Positions 9,334-18,800 of a stretch of DNA of 64,000 nt are shown here, in pieces; position 1 is the first letter of the stretch; every line of letters starts with the position of its first letter. Location of the stretch: the NCBI RefSeq assembly GCF_014196115.1, contig NZ_JACIDB010000001.1:930001-994000 (forward strand). The letters are read 5' to 3'. A model generated the notes under the pieces. That model was given only the letters and a program-made list of their open reading frames with translations. It made no database searches and was not told the origin of the DNA. Both the position numbers and the translations under genes were made by a program. This stretch comes from Sphingomonas aquatilis. GTDB lineage: Bacteria > Pseudomonadota > Alphaproteobacteria > Sphingomonadales > Sphingomonadaceae.

Positions 9334-10518
9334 TTACAGCAGCTCCACCGCCATCGCCGTCGCTTCGCCACCGCCGATGCACAGCGATGCGAGGCCGCGC
9401 TTCTGGCCCGTCGTCTCCAGCGCCGACAGCAAGGTCGCGAGAATGCGCGCGCCGCTCGCGCCGATCGGGTGGCCCAGCGCGCAGGCGCCGCCATGGATGT
9501 TGAGCCGCTCGGGGTCGATGCCGAGATCGTGGATCGCGATCATCGAGACGGCGGCGAACGCCTCGTTCACCTCGAACAGGTCGATGTCGTCGCGGCCCCA
9601 GCCGGCGCGCTCCATTGCCTTGCGCATCGCAAAGACGGGGGCGGTGGTGAACAGGGCCGGCGCATGCGCGTGCGCGGCATGCGATACGATGCGCGCGATC
9701 GGGTTCAGCCCCAGCCGCTCGGCGACGCTGGCGCGGGTCATCACCAGCGCGGCGGCGCCGTCCGAGATCGACGAGGCGTTGGCCGCGGTGATCGTGCCGT
9801 CGCGCGAAAAGGCGGGCTTCAGCGTCGGAATCTTGGCGATGTCGCCCTTGGCGGGCTGTTCGTCGAGCGCGACGGTGGTCGAGCCCTTGCGCCCCTTCAC
9901 CTCGACGGGGACGATCTCGCGGTCGAATGCGCCAGAGGCCTGCGCGGCCTGCGCGCGGGTGAGCGACCGGATCGCATAATCGTCCATCGCAGCCCGCGTG
10001 AACTGATAGTCGGCCGCGGTATCCTCGGCGAAATTGCCCATCAGCTTGCCGGGTTCGTACGCATCCTCGAGGCCGTCGAGATACATGTGATCGAGCAGGC
10101 GATCATGGCCGATCCGCGCGCCGCTGCGATGGGCCTTGGACAGATAAGGGGCGTTGGTCATGCTCTCCATGCCACCCGCGACCAGCATGTCGACTGATCC
10201 GGCGGCGAGCGCTTCGGCCCCCATGATCGCGGCCTGCATGCCCGAACCGCACATCTTGTTGACCGTCGTCGCTTCGACGTGGGTGCCAAGGCCCGCGCCG
10301 ATCGCGGCCTGCCGGGCGGGTGCCTGGCCGAGGCCGGCGGGCAGGACGCAGCCCATATAGATGCGCTCGACCGCCTCGGCAGATACGCCTGCGCGCTCGA
10401 CGGCGGCCTTCACCGCTGCCGCGCCCAGCTCCGTGGCGGTCGCGCCCGACAGTGCGCCCTGGAACGAGCCCATCGGCGTACGGGCGTAGCCGAGGATGAC
10501 GACGGGATCGGTGGACAT
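9334..10518 (-). CDS. acetyl-CoA C-acetyltransferase (thiolase)
   Basis: A 394-residue thiolase II that interconverts acetyl-CoA and acetoacetyl-CoA, or cleaves 3-ketoacyl-CoA, in the cytoplasm. The acyl-accepting Cys90 lies in NKMCGSGMQA. The C-terminal motifs are NEAFA, GGACALGHPIGASG with the catalytic His, and CIGGGEA with the second catalytic Cys. Start at 10518 is supported by AGGAGAG; longer in-frame starts run into non-conserved sequence. It could serve fatty acid, amino acid or polyhydroxyalkanoate metabolism. No partner genes are adjacent. Confidence 0.93.
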   Translation of the reverse strand: MSTDPVVILGYARTPMGSFQGALSGATATELGAAAVKAAVERAGVSAEAVERIYMGCVLPAGLGQAPARQAAIGAGLGTHVEATTVNKMCGSGMQAAIMGAEALAAGSVDMLVAGGMESMTNAPYLSKAHRSGARIGHDRLLDHMYLDGLEDAYEPGKLMGNFAEDTAADYQFTRAAMDDYAIRSLTRAQAAQASGAFDREIVPVEVKGRKGSTTVALDEQPAKGDIAKIPTLKPAFSRDGTITAANASSISDGAAALVMTRASVAERLGLNPIARIVSHAAHAHAPALFTTAPVFAMRKAMERAGWGRDDIDLFEVNEAFAAVSMIAIHDLGIDPERLNIHGGACALGHPIGASGARILATLLSALETTGQKRGLASLCIGGGEATAMAVELL

Positions 10519-10621
10519 AGGCTCTCCTGCGTTTCTACTGGGCCGGTGATCTAAAGGGTGGGAGGACCAGGGGCAATGATCGCCGCACGGATACAAACAA
10601 CGCCCGGCGCTTTGTGGCGGG

Positions 10622-10882
10622 GTGGAAGAATTTATCGCGCCTTTACGGTGGTTTGCGTCGATCAGCGGGATGATTGCCGCGGCCGTCGTGGCCCTCGATT
10701 GGGGGCGGCGCGATACAGGCTGGGCGATGGCACTGTTCTGCCTGTCGGCGATCGCGTGGATCACCGGCGCGGTGCTGATGCGCGACTGGGCGCTGGGATC
10801 GCAGAATGTCGTGCTGCTCGGCATCGATCTGCTCGGGGTCTACCGCTACCTCATCCGCAGTCCGGAGACTGCGGAGAATTGA
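10622..10882 (+). CDS. small membrane protein, unknown function
   Basis: An 86-residue protein with a GTG start and two predicted membrane segments (about residues 9-26 and 34-52), ending in a charged tail SPETAEN. No recognised family. It ends two bases before the prepilin peptidase start and is probably co-transcribed with it. The start has only a poor purine-rich upstream stretch, so the exact N terminus is uncertain. Confidence 0.5.
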   Translation: MEEFIAPLRWFASISGMIAAAVVALDWGRRDTGWAMALFCLSAIAWITGAVLMRDWALGSQNVVLLGIDLLGVYRYLIRSPETAEN

Positions 10883-10883
10883 C

Positions 10884-11636
10884 GTGACCTTGGCCCTGTG
10901 GCCGCTTGGGCTGGGCGTTCTAGGCGCGATCCTGGGCAGTTTCATCGCTGCGCTTGCGATCCGCTGGCCGGAGGGGCGCTCGGTGATGCGGGGGCGCTCC
11001 GCCTGCGACGCCTGCGGGGCGACGCTGACCCCGCATGAGCTGGTGCCGGTGGTGAGCTATGTCGTGCAGCGGGGCCGCTGCCGGCGATGCGGGGCGCGGA
11101 TCGATCCGTGGCACCCGGGCGTGGAGCTGGCGGGGGTGGCGATCGGCGTGCTGGCGGGGTTCGCCGCGCCGGGGTGGGACGGCATGGCCGGCGCCGTGTT
11201 CGGCTGGCTGCTGCTGGCACTCGCGGCGCTCGACGTGCGCGCCTTCTGGTTGCCCGATCGGCTGACCGGACTGCTCGCCGTCACGGGTCTTGCCGCAGGC
11301 TTGGCGGGCGTGGCGCCGGTACTGGACGCGCGGCTGATCGGCGGCATTGCGGGCTATGGTTCGCTCGCCGCGATCGCCTGGGGTTATCGCCGCTGGCGCG
11401 GGCGCGACGGGATGGGCGGAGGCGATCCGAAGCTGATGGGCGCGATCGGCCTGTGGCTTGGCTGGCGCATGCTGCCGGCGGTGCTCGTGATCGCGAGCCT
11501 GATTGGCCTCGGTGTCGCCCTATTTGCCCGGGTGAGGGGCGCGAAGGTCACGGCGGATATGCCGCTGCCGTTCGGTGCGCTGCTCGCTATCGCAGCTTAC
11601 GCAGCGTGGCTCGCCATGATAGCATTTGCGGCATGA
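10884..11636 (+). CDS. prepilin peptidase / leader peptidase (family A24)
   Basis: Inner membrane aspartic peptidase that cleaves type IV prepilin or pseudopilin leader peptides and methylates the new N terminus. The cytoplasmic zinc loop has CDAC (41, 44) and CRRC (66, 69). The catalytic aspartates are Asp117 (LDVRAFWLPD) and Asp181 in the GxGD-type motif MGGGDPKLMG. About seven to eight membrane segments; 250 residues, a usual length. The GTG start has GGAGAATTGAC upstream. No pilin or type II secretion genes are nearby, so its substrates lie elsewhere. Confidence 0.88.
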   Translation: MTLALWPLGLGVLGAILGSFIAALAIRWPEGRSVMRGRSACDACGATLTPHELVPVVSYVVQRGRCRRCGARIDPWHPGVELAGVAIGVLAGFAAPGWDGMAGAVFGWLLLALAALDVRAFWLPDRLTGLLAVTGLAAGLAGVAPVLDARLIGGIAGYGSLAAIAWGYRRWRGRDGMGGGDPKLMGAIGLWLGWRMLPAVLVIASLIGLGVALFARVRGAKVTADMPLPFGALLAIAAYAAWLAMIAFAA

Positions 11637-12076
11637 TGATCGCACCGTTGCTCGCCCTCGCGCTCCAGACGGCCGCGCCGGCCGTTCCGCCCATCGTGTC
11701 CGCGGCGTCGCCCCTGCTGGGGCCGATCGGCCAGCAGTCGCTGCCCGCCAAGGGATGCGCGGCCTATCTGTGGAGCACCGCCGATCGCCAATTGGTCGCC
11801 ATGGCGAGCGTGGACCGTGCGACGCTGCGGGTGTCGGTCGGGGGCAAGACCATCGATCTGGCACGCGGCGCGGTCAGCGGCACGGCGCCGCTGGGGTTTG
11901 CGGCGAGCACCGAATACCGGGGTGAGGGGATGAGCGCGCGGCTGACGATGGACGTGGTGCAGCAGGAGGGGCTGACCGCGGGCGCCCGCGTGCCGAGCGG
12001 AGCGTTGCAGATCGATCGCCCCGGTGCCGACGGCGTCGTGGTGCCGGTCGCCGGCCTGATCGGATGCGCGGCATGA
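11633..12076 (+). CDS. secreted or periplasmic hypothetical protein
   Basis: A 147-residue protein with an N-terminal signal peptide (MMIAPLLALALQTAAPA). It is followed by a mature part containing AKGCAAYLWST and a C-terminal Cys (LIGCAA), so a disulfide is possible. It overlaps the prepilin peptidase stop by four bases (ATGA), and its own stop overlaps the next start the same way. It is therefore part of a tight operon, but no family was recognised. Confidence 0.6.
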   Translation: MMIAPLLALALQTAAPAVPPIVSAASPLLGPIGQQSLPAKGCAAYLWSTADRQLVAMASVDRATLRVSVGGKTIDLARGAVSGTAPLGFAASTEYRGEGMSARLTMDVVQQEGLTAGARVPSGALQIDRPGADGVVVPVAGLIGCAA

Positions 12077-13488
12077 CGCTGACGGATATTCTCGCGGCGC
12101 AGCGCAGCGCCTTCACCGCGGAGCTGCCGGTCGATGCCGCGACCCGCAAGGACCGGCTGCGCCGCGCGGCCGCGATGATCCGCGATCATGGCGACCGATT
12201 CTGCTCGGCGATGAGCGAGGATTTCGGCCATCGCAGCCCCTATCAATCGATGATCACCGACATCGCCGGCTCGATCGCGCCGATCGCCTATGCGCTGAAA
12301 CACGTCGATCGCTGGATGCGCCGCGAGAAGCGCAAGCTGGAATTCCCGCTGGGCCTGTTGGGCGCGCGGGGCTGGATCGAATATCAGCCCAAGGGCGTCG
12401 TCGGCGTCATCGCGCCGTGGAATTTCCCGGTCAATCTGGTGATGGGGCCGATCGCGGGCGCCTTTGCCGCGGGCAACCGGGTGATGGTGAAGACCAGCGA
12501 GTTCACGCCCGCCACCGCCGCGCTGTTCGAAGAGGTGGCGCCGCGCTATTTCGCGACCGACGAGCTGGCGTTCGTCAGCGGCGGTGCCGACGTCGGCCAA
12601 GCCTTTGCCGCGCTGCCGTTCGATCACCTGCTGTTCACCGGTGCGACCGGGATCGGTCGACACATCCTGCACGCCGCAGCCGATAATCTGACGCCGGTGA
12701 CGCTGGAACTGGGCGGCAAGAGCCCGGCGATCATCGGCAAGGGCGCCGACCTGCCCCGCGCCACCGAGCGGATCGCGATGGGCAAGATGCTGAACGCCGG
12801 GCAAATCTGCCTCGCGCCCGATTATGTGCTGGTGCCCGAAGCGCAGGAGCAGGCGGTCGTCGACGGCCTGACGCGCGCGGCGGGTGCGATGTATCCCACC
12901 CTGCTCGACAATCCCGATTACACCGCGATCATCAACGACCGGCATCACCAGCGCCTGACCGACTGGATCGACGATGCCCGCGCCAAGGGCGCGCGCGTCG
13001 AGGTCGTCAATCCGGCGAACGAGGCCATCGCGACCGCCAACGGGCGCAAGATGCCGCTGCACATCGTTCGGGACGTCACCGACGACATGATCCTGATGCA
13101 GGAGGAAATTTTCGGCCCGGTGCTACCGATCGTCCGGTACGACGGGATCGACGCCGCGATCGACCGGATCAACCGCGGGGGACGGCCGTTGGGCCTCTAT
13201 CATTTCAGCGAGGACGCCGCCGAACAGCGGCAGGTGCTCGACCGGACGATCTCGGGCGGGGTGACGCTGAACGACGTGGTCTTCCACGTGTCGATGGAGG
13301 ATCTGCCGTTCGGCGGCGTCGGGCCGTCGGGCATGGGCAGCTATCACGGCATCCACGGCTTTCGTACCTTCAGCCACGCGAAGGCGGTGCTGCGGCAGCC
13401 GCGGATCGACGTCGCCAAGCTCGCCGGGATCAAGCCGCCGTATGGCAAGGCGATCCCTGCGGCCATCAAGCGGCAAATCCGGTCCTGA
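12073..13488 (+). CDS. coniferyl aldehyde dehydrogenase-like enzyme
   Basis: A 471-residue NAD(P)-dependent aldehyde dehydrogenase. It contains PWNFPVNLVMGPIAGAFAAGN, the general base motif LELGGKSP, the catalytic Cys in NAGQICLAPD, and EIFGPVLPI. The C terminus SYHGIHGFRTFSHAKAVL matches the short, membrane-associated class 3-type branch that includes coniferyl aldehyde dehydrogenase of phenylpropanoid degradation. The ATGA overlap at 12073 suggests this start; an ATG at 12064 is an alternative. Substrate is inferred from family only; it may oxidise general aromatic or fatty aldehydes. Confidence 0.82.
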   Translation: MTLTDILAAQRSAFTAELPVDAATRKDRLRRAAAMIRDHGDRFCSAMSEDFGHRSPYQSMITDIAGSIAPIAYALKHVDRWMRREKRKLEFPLGLLGARGWIEYQPKGVVGVIAPWNFPVNLVMGPIAGAFAAGNRVMVKTSEFTPATAALFEEVAPRYFATDELAFVSGGADVGQAFAALPFDHLLFTGATGIGRHILHAAADNLTPVTLELGGKSPAIIGKGADLPRATERIAMGKMLNAGQICLAPDYVLVPEAQEQAVVDGLTRAAGAMYPTLLDNPDYTAIINDRHHQRLTDWIDDARAKGARVEVVNPANEAIATANGRKMPLHIVRDVTDDMILMQEEIFGPVLPIVRYDGIDAAIDRINRGGRPLGLYHFSEDAAEQRQVLDRTISGGVTLNDVVFHVSMEDLPFGGVGPSGMGSYHGIHGFRTFSHAKAVLRQPRIDVAKLAGIKPPYGKAIPAAIKRQIRS

Positions 13489-13629
13489 TGGGATCGCGGG
13501 CGGCGGTATAAGTCTGGGTCGCTGACAGAAAGAACTGCGCGGCGGCAACCAAAACCAAGCTTCGGCGTTGTGCAATGGCTTGGGGGTGTATTCGAACGCG
13601 AACGCTCTCGAAAAGGGGAACGTTAGCGC

Positions 13630-15822
13630 GTGCGAGTATTGACCGGACGACATTATTGGCTTGCCGTCGCGCTGCTCGCCGCGACGCCGGCATCGGCTCA
13701 GTTCAACCAGCAGCAGGGCACCGCGCCCGCGCAAGGGCCCGATGCGCCGAAGGCCAAGGATCAGGCGATCCCGACGACCGCGAACGATCCCGCGGTAGAC
13801 ACCGGGCCGATCATCCCCGACTCCGCGTTCGACGCCGCATTGCCGACGCTGAGCGGCGATATCAACGCGCCGCTCGAGCCCATGCCGAAGGATGCCGCGA
13901 AGGCGGCTGCGCCTCAGGTTCAGTCTGCCGGGCAGGCGGGCGCCGTTCAGGGCGATGCGACGCTGCCCCCCGCCGCGGCGGAAAACCCCGAACTGGCGCA
14001 GCCGCTGATCCCGCTGACGCAATTCGATACCACGCCGCTGCAAACCGCCGCCGACGTCAAGAGCGCCAACGCGCCCGAAATCCGGTACGACACGGTGCTG
14101 ACCGGCTTGCAGAAACTGGGGCTGGCGGACGAGTTCAAGTCGTTGTCCGCCTTGCAGGAGGGCAAGGGCAAGGCCGCGAATGCGACACAGGTCGCAGCCC
14201 GGGCACGCGAGGACGAAGGGCTGGCGGTGCGGCTGATGAAGTCGCTCGGCTATTATGACGGCACCGCGATTTCGCTGATCGAGGCGGAGCCCGGCACGGA
14301 CGGCAAGCCTTCGGGCCGGCTGCGCGCCACCGTCACGGCGACCCCGGGGCGGCTGTATCGCCTGTCGTCGATCAAGGTCGAAGCCCAGCCGGTCATCCCG
14401 GCCGACCTCATCACGCGCAACCTGCCGCTGAAGGTCGGCGATCCGATCGAGGCCGCGCGCATCCAGGCGGCGGAGGCGAACGTCAGCCTGGTCCTGCCGC
14501 AGCAAGGCTATCCCTTCGTCAAGGTCGGCGACCGCGACATCCTGCTCGACGACCAGTCGGACAAGGCGACCGGGGCCTATACGCTGCCGGTCGATACCGG
14601 CCCGCGCGCGCGCTTCGGGCAGCTGGTGACCAGCGGGGATCCGGTGTTCGGCCTCGACCACCTCAACGTCTTCCCACGCTTCAAGAGCGGCGACCTGTAC
14701 GACAGCCGCAAGACCGACGATCTGCGCGACGCATTGGTTGCGACGGGGCTGTTTTCCAGCCTGTCGGTGCAGCCGGAAAAGACCGGGCGGGTCAACGCCG
14801 ACGGCACCGAGGCGGTCGACCTGCTGGTACGGCAGACCGAAGGACCGGCCCGCAGCCTGGCGGGCAGCGCGGGCTATTCGACCGGGCAGGGCTTCAAGGC
14901 CGAGGGCAGCTGGACCCACCGTAACCTGTTCCCGCCCGAGGGCGCTGTGATCGGCACGATCGTCGCTGGTACGCAGGAACAGGGGCTGTCGGCGACCTTC
15001 CGCCGCTCGAACGCGGGCAAGCGCGACAAGACCTTCCTCGCCTTCGCCAGTGCCAACCACAACAATTACGACGCGTTCGAAGCCTATACCGCGACGATCT
15101 CCGGTCGCTGGAGCTATGTATCGACGCCGATCTGGCAGAAGCGCTTCACCTATTATTACGGTGGCGAGCTCGTCGCGACGAACGAAAGCGTGTTCGACTT
15201 CGCGCGGGGTGATCGGGTGCGGCGCAACTATGGCATCGTCGCGCTGCCGGCGCAGGTCGAATGGGATACGTCGAACAGCCTGCTCAACCCGACGCGGGGC
15301 TATCGCCTGCGCCTGAACCTCAGCCCCGAAGGCGCGGTGAGCGACGGCGTGCGCCCGTACGTGCGCACGATGATCGAGGGGACCTTCTATTATCCTGTAT
15401 CGAACAGCCTGGTGATCGCCGGCCGCGCGAAGGCCGGGTCGATCCAGGGTATCGATCGCGACGCGCTGGCGCCGTCGCGCCGCTATTATGGCGGCGGCGG
15501 CGGGTCGGTGCGCGGCTATGGATACCAACGGCTCGGGCCGCTCGATCCGCAGGGCAATCCGGTCGGCGGACGTTCGCTCAACGAATTCTCGATCGAGGCG
15601 CGCTATCGCTTCGGCAATTTCGGGATCGTGCCGTTCCTCGACGCCGGCAATAGCTATGAATCGAGCCTGCCCAAGGGCACCGATTTGAAGTTCGGCGCGG
15701 GTATCGGCGGCCGCTTCTACACCAATTTCGGGCCGATGCGCATCGACGTCGCAACGCCGCTCAACCGGCGGCCGGGCGACGGGCGCGTCGCGCTGTACAT
15801 CTCGATCGGGCAGGCATACTGA
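13630..15822 (+). CDS. tamA: TamA-like outer membrane assembly protein (Omp85 family)
   Basis: A 730-residue protein with a GTG start, a signal peptide ending ATPASAQ, and a Pro/Ala-rich spacer to about residue 150. Periplasmic POTRA domains follow (about 160-430), and then a C-terminal 16-stranded beta-barrel of the bacterial surface antigen family, ending FYTNFGPMRIDVATPL and ISIGQAY. The barrel has the GGGGSVRGYGYQRLGP motif that corresponds to the conserved VRGY region of Omp85 proteins. With TamB it forms the translocation and assembly module. The stop overlaps the tamB start (TGATG). The N-terminal low-complexity spacer is an addition relative to E. coli TamA. Confidence 0.9.
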   Translation: MRVLTGRHYWLAVALLAATPASAQFNQQQGTAPAQGPDAPKAKDQAIPTTANDPAVDTGPIIPDSAFDAALPTLSGDINAPLEPMPKDAAKAAAPQVQSAGQAGAVQGDATLPPAAAENPELAQPLIPLTQFDTTPLQTAADVKSANAPEIRYDTVLTGLQKLGLADEFKSLSALQEGKGKAANATQVAARAREDEGLAVRLMKSLGYYDGTAISLIEAEPGTDGKPSGRLRATVTATPGRLYRLSSIKVEAQPVIPADLITRNLPLKVGDPIEAARIQAAEANVSLVLPQQGYPFVKVGDRDILLDDQSDKATGAYTLPVDTGPRARFGQLVTSGDPVFGLDHLNVFPRFKSGDLYDSRKTDDLRDALVATGLFSSLSVQPEKTGRVNADGTEAVDLLVRQTEGPARSLAGSAGYSTGQGFKAEGSWTHRNLFPPEGAVIGTIVAGTQEQGLSATFRRSNAGKRDKTFLAFASANHNNYDAFEAYTATISGRWSYVSTPIWQKRFTYYYGGELVATNESVFDFARGDRVRRNYGIVALPAQVEWDTSNSLLNPTRGYRLRLNLSPEGAVSDGVRPYVRTMIEGTFYYPVSNSLVIAGRAKAGSIQGIDRDALAPSRRYYGGGGGSVRGYGYQRLGPLDPQGNPVGGRSLNEFSIEARYRFGNFGIVPFLDAGNSYESSLPKGTDLKFGAGIGGRFYTNFGPMRIDVATPLNRRPGDGRVALYISIGQAY

Positions 15823-18800
15823 TGAGCGACGACACGCCCGTGCCTGCCACCGAACCTGCCGTCGCCGAACCCGCCGTGATCGTGGCTGCAAAGCGCCCGC
15901 TGTGGCAACGCATCCTGAAATGGCTGCTGGTCGCGATCCTCGCGCTCGTCGTGCTGGTCGGCGTCGTCGTGCTGGGGATCAATACCGATCCCGGCCGCCG
16001 CTTCGTCGCCAACCGTATCGGCGGTTATACGACCGCCTCCGGCCTCAACATCAAGGTCGGGCGGATCGACGGATCGCTGTACGGCAAGATGGTGCTGAGC
16101 GACGTGCGCGTCGCCGATCCCAAGGGCGTCTTCCTCACCAGCCCGCGGCTCGACGTCGACTGGCGGCCGTTCGCCTTCGCCAGCAACCATGTCGACGTGC
16201 GGGGGCTGTCGACCGATCTCGTCACGCTCGCCCGCCGGCCGGAGCTGAAGGCGACGCCAAGCGACCCGAACGCGCCGCTGTTGCCCGACCTCGATATCGA
16301 CGTGAATCGGCTGCACATCGGCCGCCTGGTGCTGGCGAAGCCGGTGACGGGCGAGACGCATGTGCTGCGTGTCGATGGCGCAGTGCATATCGCCGATCGC
16401 CGCGCGCAGCTGGTGGCGGACGCAGCGGCGTTGCGCGGGCCGGGCATCGCCGGTGGCGACCGACTGCGGTTGACGCTGAATGCGGTCCCCGATCGCAACA
16501 TGCTCGACGTGAACGCCAAGCTGTCGGCGCCCGTCGGCGGCGTGGTGGCCACGATGGCCTCGCTGAAGGCGCCGCTGACCGCGAGCGTCGACGGGCGCGG
16601 AAGCTGGCAGGCGTGGCAAGGTCGCGCGCTGGCGACGCTGGGGCAGGGGCAGCTCGCCGACATCGGCATCACGGCCAAGAATGGCCATATCGAGCTGCGT
16701 GGCTTTGCCACCCCGGGCCTGTACCTAACCGGTCCGGTCGAGCGGCTGACCGCGCCGCGGCTGGACCTTGCGATCGATACGACGCTGAACGACCGCAAGG
16801 CGGATACGCGGATGACGCTGAAGTCCGACGCGCTGGCGGTGGATGCAGGCGGCCTGCTCGATCTGGCCAACAGCCGCTTCGGCAATTTCGCGGTCAACGC
16901 ACGGCTGCTGACGCCGGGCGCGATCGCACCCAACCTGCGCGGTCGTGACGTGATGGCGCGGCTGGTGCTAGATGGCGCCTTCGCGACGCCGACGGTGGAT
17001 TACAAGGTCAGCGCGGCGGCATTGGGCTTCGGCACGACGACGGTCGAGACCGTCTATGCCGAGGGGCTGGCGCGGGTGAATGCCGATCGCATCCTGGTGC
17101 CCGTCAACGCGCGCGCGCGCCGCGTCACCGGTCTGAATGCGGCCGTGGGTGGGCTGACGAACAATGTGCGGATCAATGGCGATTTCGCCATTTCGATGCC
17201 CAATATCCTGTCGGATAATCTGCGCATCCGATCCGATAACATCGATGCGACCGCGGTGGTCGTCGCGAACGTGCAGACGGGTCGCTACACCGGCGCGCTG
17301 AAGGGGCGGGTCAACAATTACCGCGTCGAGAGCATCGGCATCATCGACCTGACCACCGACGCCAAGCTGGTGCCCGGCGCACGTGGCGGGTTCGGCATCA
17401 CCGGCCGCGTCGTCGCGCAGACCAAGCAGCTGTTCAATAGCGGCGTGCGCGACTTCCTGGGCGGCAATGCGATCGTCCGCAGCGACATCGGCTACAGCCC
17501 CGAAGGCATCGTCACCTTCCGCAATCTGCGGATGAACGCGCCGCAGTTCCGCATCACCCGCGGCGAGGGACGATTCGATCCGGGCACCGGCGCGGTGGCG
17601 GTGAATGCCGACGCCTATTCGGCGCAATATGGCCCCGTCACGGCGCGTGTCACCGGCACCGCCGATGCCCCCGTCGTCGTATTGCACGCGGCACGGCCGG
17701 GGCTGGGCGTTGGGCTGGTCGATGTCGATGCGCGGATCGTCGGGCGGGGCGGGGCCTATGCCGTGACCGCGAAGGGCGGCACCGATTATGGGCCGTTCAC
17801 CGCCGATGTGCTGGTGCGGCCCAGCCCGCGGCTGACGGTGGACGTCAACCGCCTCGTCTTTGCCGGCATCGTCGGACAGGGGCGGATCGCCGCCACGCCG
17901 GCGGGGCCGTTCGCTGGCGCGCTGCAGTTCGCCGGCCGTGGCATCACCGGCAATGTGCGTCTGGCGGATCAGGGCGGCTATCAGCGCGCTGACGTCGCCG
18001 CACGAGCGTTCAACGCCACCATTCCCGGCCAGTCGGACTTCACCATCGGTCGCGCGATCGTCAATGCCAGCGTCATGATGGTCCCCAAGGCGCCGCAGGT
18101 GGTGGCCGACGTGCAGGTGGGCGATACGCGCTACAATGCCTTCGTCATCCAGGCGATGCGCGCCAAGGTGAACTATGCCGGCGGCCGCGGCACCGCGCAG
18201 GCGGTGCTCAACGGATCGAGCGGCGTGCCGCTGCGTCTGGCGATCAACGCGCGCCTGTCGCCCGATGCCTATCTGGTCGCGGCGCAGGGGCAGGCGAACG
18301 GCATCCCGTTCCGCACCGGCACGCCGGCGCGGATCACTGCGGCGCGCGGTGTCTATACGCTGGCGCCGACGCGGATCGATTTCGGCCAGGGCACCAATGC
18401 CGGTTCGGCCCGCCTTGCGGGATCGTTCGGCGGCGGCGTTACCGCGGCGCAGGCGCGGCTCGACTCGCTCAACCTGTCGATCCTGTCGGCGTTCGTGCCG
18501 AACCTGGGCGTATCGGGCGCCGTCACCGGCAGCCTCGACTATCGTCAGCAGGGGCAGGCGATCCCGGCGGCCGATGCGCGGCTGACGATCGCCAATTTCC
18601 AGCGCACCGGCCTGTCGGCCGTGTCCGAACCGGTCGACGTGCAGGTCATCGGCAAGCTGCTGCCCGATGGTGGCGAGATGCGGGCGCTCGTGAAGCGTGG
18701 ACCGATGGCGATCGGTCGCCTGCTCGCAACGCTGCGGCCGCTGCCGCCGGGCGCGGGATCGTGGACGACACGGCTGATGCAGGCGCCGCTCGGGGGCGGT

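Noticed and set aside
13123..15891. Minus-strand open frame of over 900 codons opposite tamA
   Set aside because: Arg/Asp/Ala-rich antisense shadow of tamA; no domain, no RBS.
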